Source of the DNA: an uncultured Paracoccaceae bacterium
Lineage (GTDB): Bacteria > Pseudomonadota > Alphaproteobacteria > Rhodobacterales > Rhodobacteraceae
Direction of reading: 5' to 3'
Assembly (NCBI GenBank): GCA_938049225.1
Contig: CALICM010000085.1
Span: forward strand, 1-49,107
DNA length: 49,107 nucleotides
The position numbers were made by a program, and so were the translations under genes. The first letter of the stretch is position 1. Each line of letters opens with the position of its first letter. A model generated the notes under the pieces. It was not told where the DNA came from. It was given only the letters and a program-made list of their open reading frames with translations, and searched no databases. Of the stretch, positions 42,504-49,107 are shown one piece after another.

Positions 42504-43757
42504 CTAGAGGGTAAATCGCACCGGATCATATGCGGTCATGTCGATATTAGGCCTGCGACCGGCAATCATTTGCGCCAACAGCCGCCCGGTCTTGGGCCCG
42601 CCTGTCAAGCCGATGTGGTGATGGCCAAACCCCAGAAACGCCCCTTTCACACCCGGAACCTCGCCAATCACTGGGATCGAATCTGCCGGTGCGGGCCGAT
42701 GGCCCATCCACTCGGTCATCTTCTCCCATTGCAGTCCCGGCATCGCCGCCAGGGCGTTTTTCTTCAGCAACGCGAAGGGCGCGGCCGAGGGTTCGGCCTT
42801 AAGCCCACCAAATTCGACCACGCCCGCCAAACGCAGCCGCCCGTCCATCGGCGTGGCCACGAACTTGCCCGAGGCGATCATCACCGGCGATTTGGGCATG
42901 AAATTGGGCTCCCACAGCTCCAGATGATATCCCCGCTCGGACTCCAGCGGCACCCGCATACCCAGCTTTGCGGCAAGGGGTTTGGACCACACACCGGTCG
43001 CGATCAGAACCGCATCGCAGGGGATCGTCTCGCCACCCGCCCGCACACCGGTGACACGCGCGCCATCGCGCACGACATCCTCGACCAACGCCTTGACGAT
43101 CCGGCCGCCGTTTACCTGAACATAGGCCGCTAAGTCTTTGACATATTTACCTGGATCGGCAATGCGTCCGTGGTCGCCCAGTCGAACCGCAAACCCCAGA
43201 TCGGGGGCAAAGATCGGGTCATAGGCCTGAAATGCCGCGCTCTCCAGCGGCTCCCACGTAAACCCATGGTCCTTGCGCAAGCCCCAGCCAAAGGCGTCGC
43301 CCTCGAAATGCGCACGGTCATTGTAGATGTACAGATAATCCGACGGCCGGACCCACTTCTCGGCCCCAGTGCCTGCCGCCAGCGCTTGGTGGTCAGCCAG
43401 GCTGTCGCCCACGATGGGCGCCAGTGCCGCAGCAATCCGGGCGGTATCGGCGGCGTTCGCATGCGACAGGTATCGCCTGAGCCAGGGCAAAAGCGGGGGC
43501 AGATATCCCCATTTCAGAAACAGCGGTTGGTTCGGATCCAGCAGCATGCGCGGCGCCTTGCGGATCAGCCCGGGCGTCGTCACCGGCACGATCGAGCATG
43601 AGGCCAAGACGCCACCGTTGCCATAGCTGGTGCCTTCGCCCGGCCCCGCCTTGTCGATCAGGACAACATCATGCCCGTCGCGCCGCAGCCAGATGGCGGC
43701 CGAAACCCCCACGATCCCCGCCCCCACGATAGCAACTGTCTTGCGCGGCCCAGTCAC
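42504..43757 (-). CDS. FAD-dependent D-amino-acid dehydrogenase-like oxidoreductase (DadA-like)
   Basis: This 417-residue DAO-family flavoenzyme has dinucleotide motif [17 protein letters not shown] (8-24) and the DadA-like segment [19 protein letters not shown]. Its C-terminal FAD contacts are [14 protein letters not shown] and [22 protein letters not shown]. The family oxidises D-amino acids, sarcosine-like amines or cis-4-hydroxy-D-proline to imines. The start is a GTG overlapping the stop of the enolase-superfamily gene (GTGA). The probable partner is a soluble or membrane electron acceptor not encoded here. Confidence 0.88.
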   Translation of the reverse strand: MTGPRKTVAIVGAGIVGVSAAIWLRRDGHDVVLIDKAGPGEGTSYGNGGVLASCSIVPVTTPGLIRKAPRMLLDPNQPLFLKWGYLPPLLPWLRRYLSHANAADTARIAAALAPIVGDSLADHQALAAGTGAEKWVRPSDYLYIYNDRAHFEGDAFGWGLRKDHGFTWEPLESAAFQAYDPIFAPDLGFAVRLGDHGRIADPGKYVKDLAAYVQVNGGRIVKALVEDVVRDGARVTGVRAGGETIPCDAVLIATGVWSKPLAAKLGMRVPLESERGYHLELWEPNFMPKSPVMIASGKFVATPMDGRLRLAGVVEFGGLKAEPSAAPFALLKKNALAAMPGLQWEKMTEWMGHRPAPADSIPVIGEVPGVKGAFLGFGHHHIGLTGGPKTGRLLAQMIAGRRPNIDMTAYDPVRFTL

Positions 43758-44878
43758 GCGCGCACCTTTGCGTAGTGGTCCAGCTTGTCCACATCTGGGC
43801 GACCGCCCAGGCCGGGGCTGTCAGGCACCACGACCTGGCCATCGTGGATCGGGAAGGGTTCCTCCAAGATATCTTCGGTCAGATAATATTTGGCCTGATA
43901 AAACTCGCAGCCCAATGTAATCTCGGGAGTGGCCGCAATCATCTGTGTTCCGGCCAGATGCGCCAGCCCGGCTTCGAACATATCGCCGCCATAGGCGCTC
44001 AACCCGTGGGCGGCGGCTATGCGGGCGGTGGTTTGGGCTCGGTTCAAGCCACCCGCCTTCATGATCTTGATCGACACGCCATCGCAGATCCCCTCGGCCG
44101 CCGCGCGGGTCATATCTTCTGGGCCGAAGACGCTTTCATCGGCCAAAAGCGGCACATCGACAGCCGCCCGCAATTGCGCCATCAGGGCAAAATGATGGGC
44201 GCGGACCGGCTGTTCGATAAAGGTTGGACCAAAACCGGCGACACGGCGCACCCGGTCGGGGGCTTCCTCGATACTCAGACCCTGGTTGAAGTCGACACGC
44301 ACATCCAGGCTGGGGTGATGCTGGGCCAGATGCTCAAGACGCATCTGGTCAAAAGCATGCTCGCGGAAACCGGCCTTGAGTTTGACGATGCCAACACCAT
44401 CCGCCGCAAGCTGTTCAAGAAGCCTGATATCGCTAGAGAAATCTGGATTGGCGATCGAGCAGGACAGCGGGATCGCATCACGGCATTTGCCCCCCAGAAG
44501 GGCATGAACCGGCACACCAGTGGCCCGCCCGGTCAGGTCCAGCAACGCCGTCTCAAGGGCCGCCTTCGCCTCGGTGCAATGGGCAACCGCATAGCGCGCT
44601 TCGTCCATGATCGCCGCCCGCTCGACCAGGCGGCGGCCCAAGACCAGGGGGCGCAGATACCGATCAAGGGCAGCAAAACTTGCCTCGGGCGTGCCGGTAA
44701 AGACCGACCAGGGCGAGGCTTCGCCAAACCCCTGGGTGCCCCCTTCGGCGGTCAGCCGCAGAACGACCACCTCACAGGCCCCCTCGACCGACCCAATCCC
44801 ATGATCGCGGCGCGAAACGACCGGCAGGGCCAAGCACCACAAATCCATGGCAGTGATGGTCTGATCCAGTTCCGACAC
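43754..44878 (-). CDS. Enolase-superfamily enzyme (mandelate racemase/muconate lactonizing type)
   Basis: This 374-residue protein has an N-terminal capping domain and a TIM barrel with the MLE-subgroup catalytic set: KxK (K166, K168), metal ligands D196, E222 and D247, and the opposite-face lysine K271 (SIKIMKAGG). Two acid/base lysines suggest racemisation/epimerisation or cycloisomerisation of a carboxylate. Enzymes of this type act on dipeptides, hydroxyprolines, muconates or N-acyl amino acids; the exact reaction is not assigned. The GTG start abuts the ThDP gene's TGA; an ATG at 44848 is an alternative start. Confidence 0.85.
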   Translation of the reverse strand: MSELDQTITAMDLWCLALPVVSRRDHGIGSVEGACEVVVLRLTAEGGTQGFGEASPWSVFTGTPEASFAALDRYLRPLVLGRRLVERAAIMDEARYAVAHCTEAKAALETALLDLTGRATGVPVHALLGGKCRDAIPLSCSIANPDFSSDIRLLEQLAADGVGIVKLKAGFREHAFDQMRLEHLAQHHPSLDVRVDFNQGLSIEEAPDRVRRVAGFGPTFIEQPVRAHHFALMAQLRAAVDVPLLADESVFGPEDMTRAAAEGICDGVSIKIMKAGGLNRAQTTARIAAAHGLSAYGGDMFEAGLAHLAGTQMIAATPEITLGCEFYQAKYYLTEDILEEPFPIHDGQVVVPDSPGLGGRPDVDKLDHYAKVRA

Positions 44879-46570
44879 TCAGGCAATCCATTCCGAAACG
44901 GGCGCGGCAGCCTCGTGCAAAGGCTGCGAAATGACGTCTACCAAGGTTGGGCCATCATGCGCCACGGCAGCCTTAAGTGCGCCCGGCAAGTCCGCGGGAT
45001 CGGTCACAGTCCAGGATTTGACCCCAAAAGCGCTGGCCACGGCGGCATGATCGGTGCGGTTGAAATCGACGTTGTAATAGCGCTTGTCAAAACCGCTGTG
45101 TTGACCCGCCTTGATCCAGCCAAAGGTCGCGTTCGAGAACACAATCGAGGTGATCGGCATCTTGTGCCGCACCATCGTCTCGAACTCGCCGCAACAGAAA
45201 CCGAACGAGCCGTCGCCCATCAGACAGACGGTCTTGACCCCGGGCCGCCCAACATGCGCGCCCATCGAGGCTGCCAGCGCATACCCCAATGCCCCATGCG
45301 CGCGGTTGGTGATAAAATGCCGCCCCGCCCTGGGCCAACGGTAGTGGGCCGAAACGTAAGGGCACGGCGTGCCCGGGTCGGCGCAGATGACAGCGTCTGG
45401 GTCAAGCGTGTTCATCAACGCGGCGATCACAGCCTCGGGACGGACCGGTGTCTCGGTCGATACCGCTAGCGCGTTGAAGTCGCTCAGCTTGGCGTCCCAG
45501 GCAGCCTTGGCGCGAACAGTGCCACCCTGAGACGCGGCCTGCCCATCAACGGCGTCGGCCAGCGCCCCCAGCGCCAGGCGGGCGTCGGCGCAAATCGCAA
45601 CATCGGTCTGATAATTCGCCCCGACCACCATCGGGTCGCTGTCGATGTGGATGACCGTCGTACCCGGCTTGGGCGAACGCCAGCGCTCGGTCGTGACCGA
45701 GCCCGCGCGGCAGCCGATGAACAAAACCACGTCGGCCTGATCGATCACCGCGCGGGTCGCGGGTACCCCGCCATTTGACCCCACGACACCCAGGGCCAGC
45801 GGATCCGTCTCGGCCACCGCCCCCTGCCCCGACACAGTGGTGGCAATCGGCAGGTCACAGGCGCGGGCCAGCCGCAGTAAAGCCTCCCCCGCCCCTGCGA
45901 TGACTGGCCCACCGCCACAGATTGCCACCGCGTTGCGTGCCCCGCCCAGGATCCGCGCCGCCTCGGCAATAGCCTCAGGATCGGGCGCGGTGGGCTCGGC
46001 GGGAAAGGTCGCATGCCGCGGATCCGCCCACACCTCGGCCATATCCACCGGAGCTTTCTGGGTGTCGAAAGGCAGTGCCAGATGTGCCGCCCCGGGCCGT
46101 CCTGTGGTCATGGCGCGAAACGCCGTGCGGATCATGGCGGGCAGGCGGGCCGCGTCATCCAGGCTGGCGTTCCACTTCGTGACCGGCCGGAACAGCGCCA
46201 CCTGATCCAACTCGGTCAGCGGATAGCGCCCGCGCGAGGTGGTGGCCACATCCGTCGTGATCGCCAAGATCGGAACCGAGCTTTCGTTCGCCTCGACCAC
46301 ACCTGGAAGAATATAGCTGGCCCCGCCGCCCGACGGCCCCTCGCAGACGCCAGGTCGCCCAGTGACCCGCGCATAGCCGTCGGCCATATAGGCGGCGTGG
46401 CGCTCGTCGCGAGTCAGGATATGGGTCATGCCGTGATCCAGCCGCCCCAGGGCATCATAAAGCGGCAAGGTGGTATCGCCGCACAGGCCAAAGATATGTC
46501 GAACGCCATGGGCTTGCAGCATGCGCACTGTGGCCTCGGCGCCATTCAACGTGTTCGGTTTCTCCGCCAC
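44879..46570 (-). CDS. ThDP-dependent enzyme, acetolactate-synthase-like
   Basis: This 563-residue protein has the three-domain layout of acetolactate synthase and related decarboxylases. The cofactor-activating glutamate is E56 (TRDERHAAYMADGYARVTG). The diphosphate-binding motif starts GDGSFGFCCGEFET and closes with SNATFGWIK about 30 residues later. The middle domain (about 190-330) lacks an obvious FAD motif. Relatives decarboxylate or ligate 2-keto acids, including sulfoacetaldehyde acetyltransferase and oxalyl-CoA-type enzymes. It is the first gene of the operon. The GTG start follows a strong GGGGGATAAC site. Confidence 0.85.
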   Translation of the reverse strand: MAEKPNTLNGAEATVRMLQAHGVRHIFGLCGDTTLPLYDALGRLDHGMTHILTRDERHAAYMADGYARVTGRPGVCEGPSGGGASYILPGVVEANESSVPILAITTDVATTSRGRYPLTELDQVALFRPVTKWNASLDDAARLPAMIRTAFRAMTTGRPGAAHLALPFDTQKAPVDMAEVWADPRHATFPAEPTAPDPEAIAEAARILGGARNAVAICGGGPVIAGAGEALLRLARACDLPIATTVSGQGAVAETDPLALGVVGSNGGVPATRAVIDQADVVLFIGCRAGSVTTERWRSPKPGTTVIHIDSDPMVVGANYQTDVAICADARLALGALADAVDGQAASQGGTVRAKAAWDAKLSDFNALAVSTETPVRPEAVIAALMNTLDPDAVICADPGTPCPYVSAHYRWPRAGRHFITNRAHGALGYALAASMGAHVGRPGVKTVCLMGDGSFGFCCGEFETMVRHKMPITSIVFSNATFGWIKAGQHSGFDKRYYNVDFNRTDHAAVASAFGVKSWTVTDPADLPGALKAAVAHDGPTLVDVISQPLHEAAAPVSEWIA

Positions 46571-46588
46571 GTTATCCCCCCTTTGGAA

Positions 46589-46607
46589 AAGCGCTTGGAT
46601 TGCGCTT
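46589..46607. promoter_or_regulatory. Inverted repeat in the ThDP/racemase divergent promoter
   Basis: AAGCGC (46589-46594) and GCGCTT (46602-46607) flank seven bases in the 89-base gap between the divergent ThDP and racemase-like genes. It could be an operator controlling both. No regulator gene is present nearby, so the binder is unknown. Confidence 0.45.
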
Positions 46608-46659
46608 GTTTGTCGCGCAGCTTAACGGAGGTTTCGAATTGTGAAAGGGCGTTCTGGCG

Positions 46660-47367
46660 ATGGTGCATGGGGGCAAGGCGATCTACGGCGCCGCGATCGG
46701 GATTCTGATGCTCGAGGCGCGGTTTCCGCGGATCCCCGGTGATATGGGGAACGCGCGGACCTGGGATTTCCCAGTGCTCTACCGGGTGGTCCGGGGCGCG
46801 TCGCCCGACCGGGTGGTGCGGCGGGACGCCGAGGGGTTGCTGGGGCCATTTGTCGATGCAGCGCGGGGGTTGGTCGCGGATGGTGTGGATGGGATCACGA
46901 CGAACTGTGGGTTTCTGTCACTGTTTCAAGAAGAATTAGCGGCGGCCGTGCCGGTGCCGGTGTTGAGTTCTTCTTTGATGCAGGTGGGGATGGTGAACCG
47001 CTTGCTTCCAAAAGGAAAGGTCGCTGGGATCCTGACGATCTCTGGCTCCACACTGACACCTCGGCACCTGGCGGCGGCAGGGGTGCCTGAGGGGACGCCG
47101 ATTGGGACCACCGAGGGTGGGCAAGAGTTCAGCCGGGTGATCCTGGGGGATGAATTGGAACTGGATGTAGAGGCAGCGCGGGCAGACAATGTGGTGGCGG
47201 CGAAGGCTTTGGTCAGGGCGCATCCCCAGGTGGGCGCGATCATTTTGGAATGCACCAATATGCCCCCCTATGCCGCCGATGTCCGGGCAGCGACAGGGGT
47301 GCCGGTGTTCTCGATGGTTGATTTTGTGACCTGGTTCCAGGCAGGGCTGGTGCCACGGCGGTTCTAA
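46660..47367 (+). CDS. Aspartate/glutamate-racemase-family protein
   Basis: This 235-residue Asp/Glu/hydantoin-racemase fold protein has the two catalytic cysteines: C83 (GITTNCGFLS) and C198 (ILECTNMPPYA). The N-terminal segment GILMLEARFPRIPGDMGNA is typical of a subgroup found beside amino-acid catabolic genes. Relatives racemise amino acids or decarboxylate/isomerise malonates and maleate. It is divergent from the TRAP operon, so a role in the same pathway is likely. The ribosome site is weak. Its stop overlaps the convergent hypothetical gene by four bases. Confidence 0.85.
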   Translation: MVHGGKAIYGAAIGILMLEARFPRIPGDMGNARTWDFPVLYRVVRGASPDRVVRRDAEGLLGPFVDAARGLVADGVDGITTNCGFLSLFQEELAAAVPVPVLSSSLMQVGMVNRLLPKGKVAGILTISGSTLTPRHLAAAGVPEGTPIGTTEGGQEFSRVILGDELELDVEAARADNVVAAKALVRAHPQVGAIILECTNMPPYAADVRAATGVPVFSMVDFVTWFQAGLVPRRF

Positions 47368-47852
47368 CGCCGGTGAACGGCCCAGTGGTCGCCGACGCGG
47401 GACTGAACCTCGCCCAGAAAACGGTGGACATCGCGCCGCATCTCTTGTGCTTGAGTGTGGCGGCCGTCGTTTTCAATCTCCTCCGGGGGTTTGAACCGGT
47501 ATCGCTTGGCTTTGGCGGCCATCTCGTTCAGGCATTGCAGGACGGGATCGTTTATTTGCTCTTGGTGATTGTTCACAAAGAAAATCGCCCCCTCGTCGCG
47601 CAGACAATACAGCCGCGAGCGGAGCATTCGGCGTTGGGCGTCAAAGGCCTGAGCGTCGACATGTTTGTCATAGCGCAGGGCGACAAGCTCGGAATTTGTC
47701 TGCAAGACACGCTGCGCCCAGCCAAAGATCTGCTTGTCCTCCTCCAACCGCTTGCCTTGCTTGGCAATCCGGTTGGCCGAGACGGCAATTAGAACGGCAG
47801 CGAGCGCAAAGACGATGGAGGAGAGGTGTCCTATAATTTCAATGGAATGCAT
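47364..47852 (-). CDS. Hypothetical protein with N-terminal membrane anchor
   Basis: This 162-residue protein of no family I recognise has one N-terminal helix (HLSSIVFALAAVLIAVSA), then a charged, largely helical cytoplasmic region starting NRIAKQGKRLEEDKQIFGWA. A short positively charged tail ends HWAVHRR. The region after the helix could form a coiled coil. It is convergent with the racemase-like gene, overlapping its stop by four bases. Its composition and the absence of stops over 160 codons argue that it is real, but no partner gene is evident. Confidence 0.65.
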   Translation of the reverse strand: MHSIEIIGHLSSIVFALAAVLIAVSANRIAKQGKRLEEDKQIFGWAQRVLQTNSELVALRYDKHVDAQAFDAQRRMLRSRLYCLRDEGAIFFVNNHQEQINDPVLQCLNEMAAKAKRYRFKPPEEIENDGRHTQAQEMRRDVHRFLGEVQSRVGDHWAVHRR

Positions 47853-47938
47853 GTTGATGCCTTGGTGACTGAAAATGATGGCCCGAGGCTAACGGCCCAG
47901 ATTGCGCGCATCAAGACCGTGGGGTGACGCCCGTCTCG

Positions 47939-47979
47939 GAAACCGTCCAGCGGTCGGTTTCGGGGCTGAACGGGCGAAT
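47939..47979. repeat. REP-like palindrome, copy 1
   Basis: A 23-base imperfect palindrome (47939-47961; arms GAAACCGTCC / GGTCGGTTTC with one mismatch) is followed by GGGGCTGAACGGGCGAA. It matches copy 2 (48749 onward) at 21 of 23 bases in the palindrome and in the following ACGGGCGAA. It lies between a hypothetical gene and a racemase-gene fragment. Confidence 0.6.
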
Positions 47980-47982
47980 TGC

Positions 47983-48048
47983 CAGATCAGCCGGGCGCTT
48001 CAGGTGGATGAATTGGAACTGGATGTGAGCAAAGCGTTAGCGCGGTTG
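47983..48048 (+). pseudogene. Fragment of a second racemase-like gene
   Basis: The plus-strand frame here reads QISRALQVDELELDV and aligns with EFSRVILGDELELDV of the intact racemase-like gene (residues 156-170). At DNA level 21 consecutive bases are identical (48006-48026 versus 47148-47168). The similarity fades on both sides. The 3' end runs into the doc gene on the opposite strand. It looks like a remnant of a partial duplication or deletion of a racemase gene. Confidence 0.6.
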
Positions 48049-48420
48049 GGCGTTGGCGCGCAGCCAATCGGCCAATGCGCCTTCATCCAAGGCCCCTTGA
48101 GCCGCTCGGATGATGCGGATGGCGACGGGTTCGACGCCCCAATCGATCACGATGCCGTTAAAGGCGAGTGCCGCGTTCATCGACCGAAAGGCCGTGCGCT
48201 TGTTGCCATCGTTGAAGCAATGGTCTTGGGCGATGGCCACGGCATAGGCGGCGGCGAGGTCGAAGGCGTCTTCGATCAGGCCATAGTACAGGCGGTTTTC
48301 GACGCGGGCGAGCGCGCCCTCAAGCGACTTGTCGCGGGCGCGGCCGGGCAGTTCGCCGGGGTTGAGAACCTCGTCATGGATCGCCTCGACCAAGTCGGGC
48401 GGCAATAGCGCGAAAGTCAT
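48037..48420 (-). CDS. doc: Doc/Fic-family toxin
   Basis: This 127-residue death-on-curing protein has a complete Fic-core motif HCFNDGNKR (H67-R75), the Doc form HxFxDGNKR. Doc phosphorylates elongation factor Tu and stops translation. The start overlaps the antitoxin stop by ATGA (48417-48420). The C-terminal helix is present (AQGALDEGALADWLRANAQPR), so the gene appears intact and active. Confidence 0.92.
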   Translation of the reverse strand: MTFALLPPDLVEAIHDEVLNPGELPGRARDKSLEGALARVENRLYYGLIEDAFDLAAAYAVAIAQDHCFNDGNKRTAFRSMNAALAFNGIVIDWGVEPVAIRIIRAAQGALDEGALADWLRANAQPR

Positions 48421-48665
48421 TTGTCTTTGAGATAGTCGAGGATCGGCTGCACGGCCTCTCGGGTCTCGGCCAGATGCTTCATCACCTCTTCGCGCGTGGC
48501 GTAGCGATGTTCGGTCAGGGCGACAGCCTCGGCCGGGACGAAATAACCGACGAGGGCGGAGTTTTTGAGGACCGCGACGGGCTGACCGCCAGATTTCTCG
48601 AGAACTTTATGCGGCTCTCGCATTTCGGTCATGGTGGCGATGTGTTGGGTCAAGAGACGGGTCAT
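48417..48665 (-). CDS. phd: Phd/YefM-like antitoxin
   Basis: This 82-residue protein has an N-terminal Phd-type DNA-binding region (TMTEMREPHKVLEKSGGQPVA, then VLKNSALVGYFVPAEA). Its charged C-terminus (TREEVMKHLAETREAVQPIL) would wrap the Doc toxin. It is the first gene of the pair and coupled to doc. It probably represses its own promoter through the inverted repeat at 48706-48728. Confidence 0.88.
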   Translation of the reverse strand: MTRLLTQHIATMTEMREPHKVLEKSGGQPVAVLKNSALVGYFVPAEAVALTEHRYATREEVMKHLAETREAVQPILDYLKDK

Positions 48666-48705
48666 GGGCAGATCTTTGGGAGATTGGATGTGCGATATAA
48701 TATAG

Positions 48706-48728
48706 ATTGTAATGGATATTTTTACAAT
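48706..48728 (-). promoter_or_regulatory. Promoter/operator of the phd-doc pair
   Basis: Perfect arms ATTGTAA (48706-48712) and TTACAAT (48722-48728) flank nine bases, about 40 bases upstream of the antitoxin start. On the minus strand TTGTAA (48727-48722) forms a -35 and TATATT follows after 17 bases as a -10 (around 48704-48699). The operator therefore overlaps the promoter, as expected for Phd autoregulation. Confidence 0.65.
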
Positions 48729-48733
48729 GGGGG

Positions 48734-48790
48734 GTTCGGGCCGAAAAAGAAACCGTCCAGTGGACGGTTTCCGGCCCGAACGGGCGAAGC
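48734..48790. repeat. REP-like palindrome, copy 2 (nested)
   Basis: Outer arms GTTCGGGCCG (48734-48743) and CGGCCCGAAC (48772-48781) enclose inner arms GAAACCGTCCA and TGGACGGTTTC (48749-48771) with a one-base tip; five A's bulge on one side. Both stems are perfect. GGGCGAAGC follows, as in copy 1. It lies just upstream of the toxin-antitoxin promoter. Confidence 0.7.
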
Positions 48791-48875
48791 CCCGGGAGCG
48801 ATCAAGTTATGTGGGACATCGATCCCAGTGTTGCTGCCATCCTTGCCCCGGTTAGGGCAATTTGAAACGGAGGGT

Positions 48876-48905
48876 AGCGCCCGGCCCGGGGGTGGGTCGG
48901 GCGCT
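48876..48905. other. GC-rich hairpin
   Basis: AGCGCCCG (48876-48883) and CGGGCGCT (48898-48905) pair perfectly around 14 G-rich bases. There is no T-run. It lies in a gene-free stretch between two REP-like palindromes; its function is unknown. I see no gene between 48666 and 48967. Confidence 0.5.
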
Positions 48906-48943
48906 GCCCTGTGCCCAAAGGCACCGGGGTGAGCGGCGTCTAG

Positions 48944-48966
48944 GAAACGCTTCAGTGGAGCGTTTT
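48944..48966. repeat. REP-like palindrome, copy 3 (diverged)
   Basis: A third 23-base element of the same shape, with GAAACGCT and AGCGTTTT arms around TCAGTGG, shares GAAAC, T-N-CAGTGGA and GTTT with copy 2. Flanking GCGGC and GCCGC suggest an outer stem as in copy 2. It directly abuts the IS3 orfB remnant. Confidence 0.55.
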
Positions 48967-49107
48967 AGCCGCGAAGGCGAGAGCGAGATGAACCTCGATC
49001 TGACGCGCCTGATCGATAAGCAGTTCCTGGAAACGCCGTTTTATGGCGTCTGACAAATGACCTGGCATCTGCGCAACGAAGGTCACGTGGTTAATGAGAA
49101 GCGGATC
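48967..49107 (+). pseudogene. IS3-family orfB transposase fragment with in-frame stop
   Basis: The frame beginning SREGESEMNLDLTRLIDKQF and continuing LETPFYGV matches the HTH_21 / start-of-orfB region of IS3 transposases (LIDEQFLETPWYGSRQM type). At 49051-49053 a TGA replaces the arginine codon, then QMTWHLRNEGHVVNEKRI continues in the same frame to the window edge. The 5' part of orfB and orfA are absent. It is a decayed insertion-sequence remnant. Confidence 0.75.

Noticed and set aside
43754-44878. Naming the enolase-superfamily enzyme as hydroxyproline-betaine 2-epimerase
   Set aside because: The neighbours partly fit, but the sequence as I remember that enzyme differs clearly; only the subgroup is supported.

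Overview
The window looks like an alphaproteobacterial chromosome or large plasmid, most likely from a marine-type Rhodobacteraceae (Roseobacter group). The reasons are high GC content, tightly packed ATGA/GTGA-coupled operons, several sugar ABC and TRAP uptake operons, a short cobalamin-type ribonucleotide reductase, a G8/RTX secreted protein and a Tad-type pseudopilin cluster. This assignment is inference; there is no rRNA or tRNA to anchor it. Both edges cut transposase genes: IS630 on the left and a decayed IS3-type orfB on the right.

Layout. (1) 1-501: 3' end of an IS630-family element, abutting the 3' end of a META-domain lipoprotein gene. (2) 988-3846, minus strand: a three-gene Tad pseudopilin cluster (VWA TadG-like, then two TadE-like). 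(3) 4288-15267, minus strand: an eleven-gene uptake and catabolism operon. It encodes a binding protein, two permeases, a small membrane protein, a DUF1801 protein, two different ATPases, a DhaK-DhaL kinase, a LacI regulator, a TIM-barrel isomerase and a Gfo/Idh/MocA dehydrogenase. Two identical LacI-style operators precede it. A secreted beta-repeat protein is divergent from it. (4) 16740-27964: a divergent sugar/polyol regulon around a perfect inverted repeat at 23196-23221. The minus arm has a binding protein, two permeases, a SorC regulator, an FGGY kinase and a ketose 3-epimerase. The plus arm has an ATPase, a glycerol-1-phosphate-dehydrogenase-like enzyme, a SIS isomerase, an SDR and a HAD phosphatase. 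(5) 28038-33381: a giant G8/CEMIP-like RTX protein, a periplasmic alpha/beta hydrolase and a DUF1653-like protein. (6) 33378-38229: an unusual short class II ribonucleotide reductase, an AT-rich spacer with a CtrA-type site, a GST and a PAS-GGDEF-EAL protein. (7) 38393-39457: a patatin phospholipase. (8) 39557-46570, minus strand: a TRAP transporter operon with an FAD amine dehydrogenase, an enolase-superfamily enzyme and a ThDP enzyme, divergent from an Asp/Glu-racemase-like gene. (9) 47364-49107: an accessory tail with a membrane-anchored hypothetical protein, a racemase gene fragment, a Phd/Doc toxin-antitoxin pair, three REP-like palindromes and an IS3 remnant.

Common logic: regions 3, 4 and 8 are three self-contained import-plus-catabolism modules. 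In each the binding-protein gene is followed by an intercistronic hairpin before the first permease gene, which would allow the binding protein to be made in excess. The most unusual points are the ribonucleotide reductase, which lacks its first redox cysteine and its usual C-terminal extension; the phosphopolyol-type enzyme set in region 4; the paired LacI-type operators; and the REP-like, toxin-antitoxin and IS debris at the right end.
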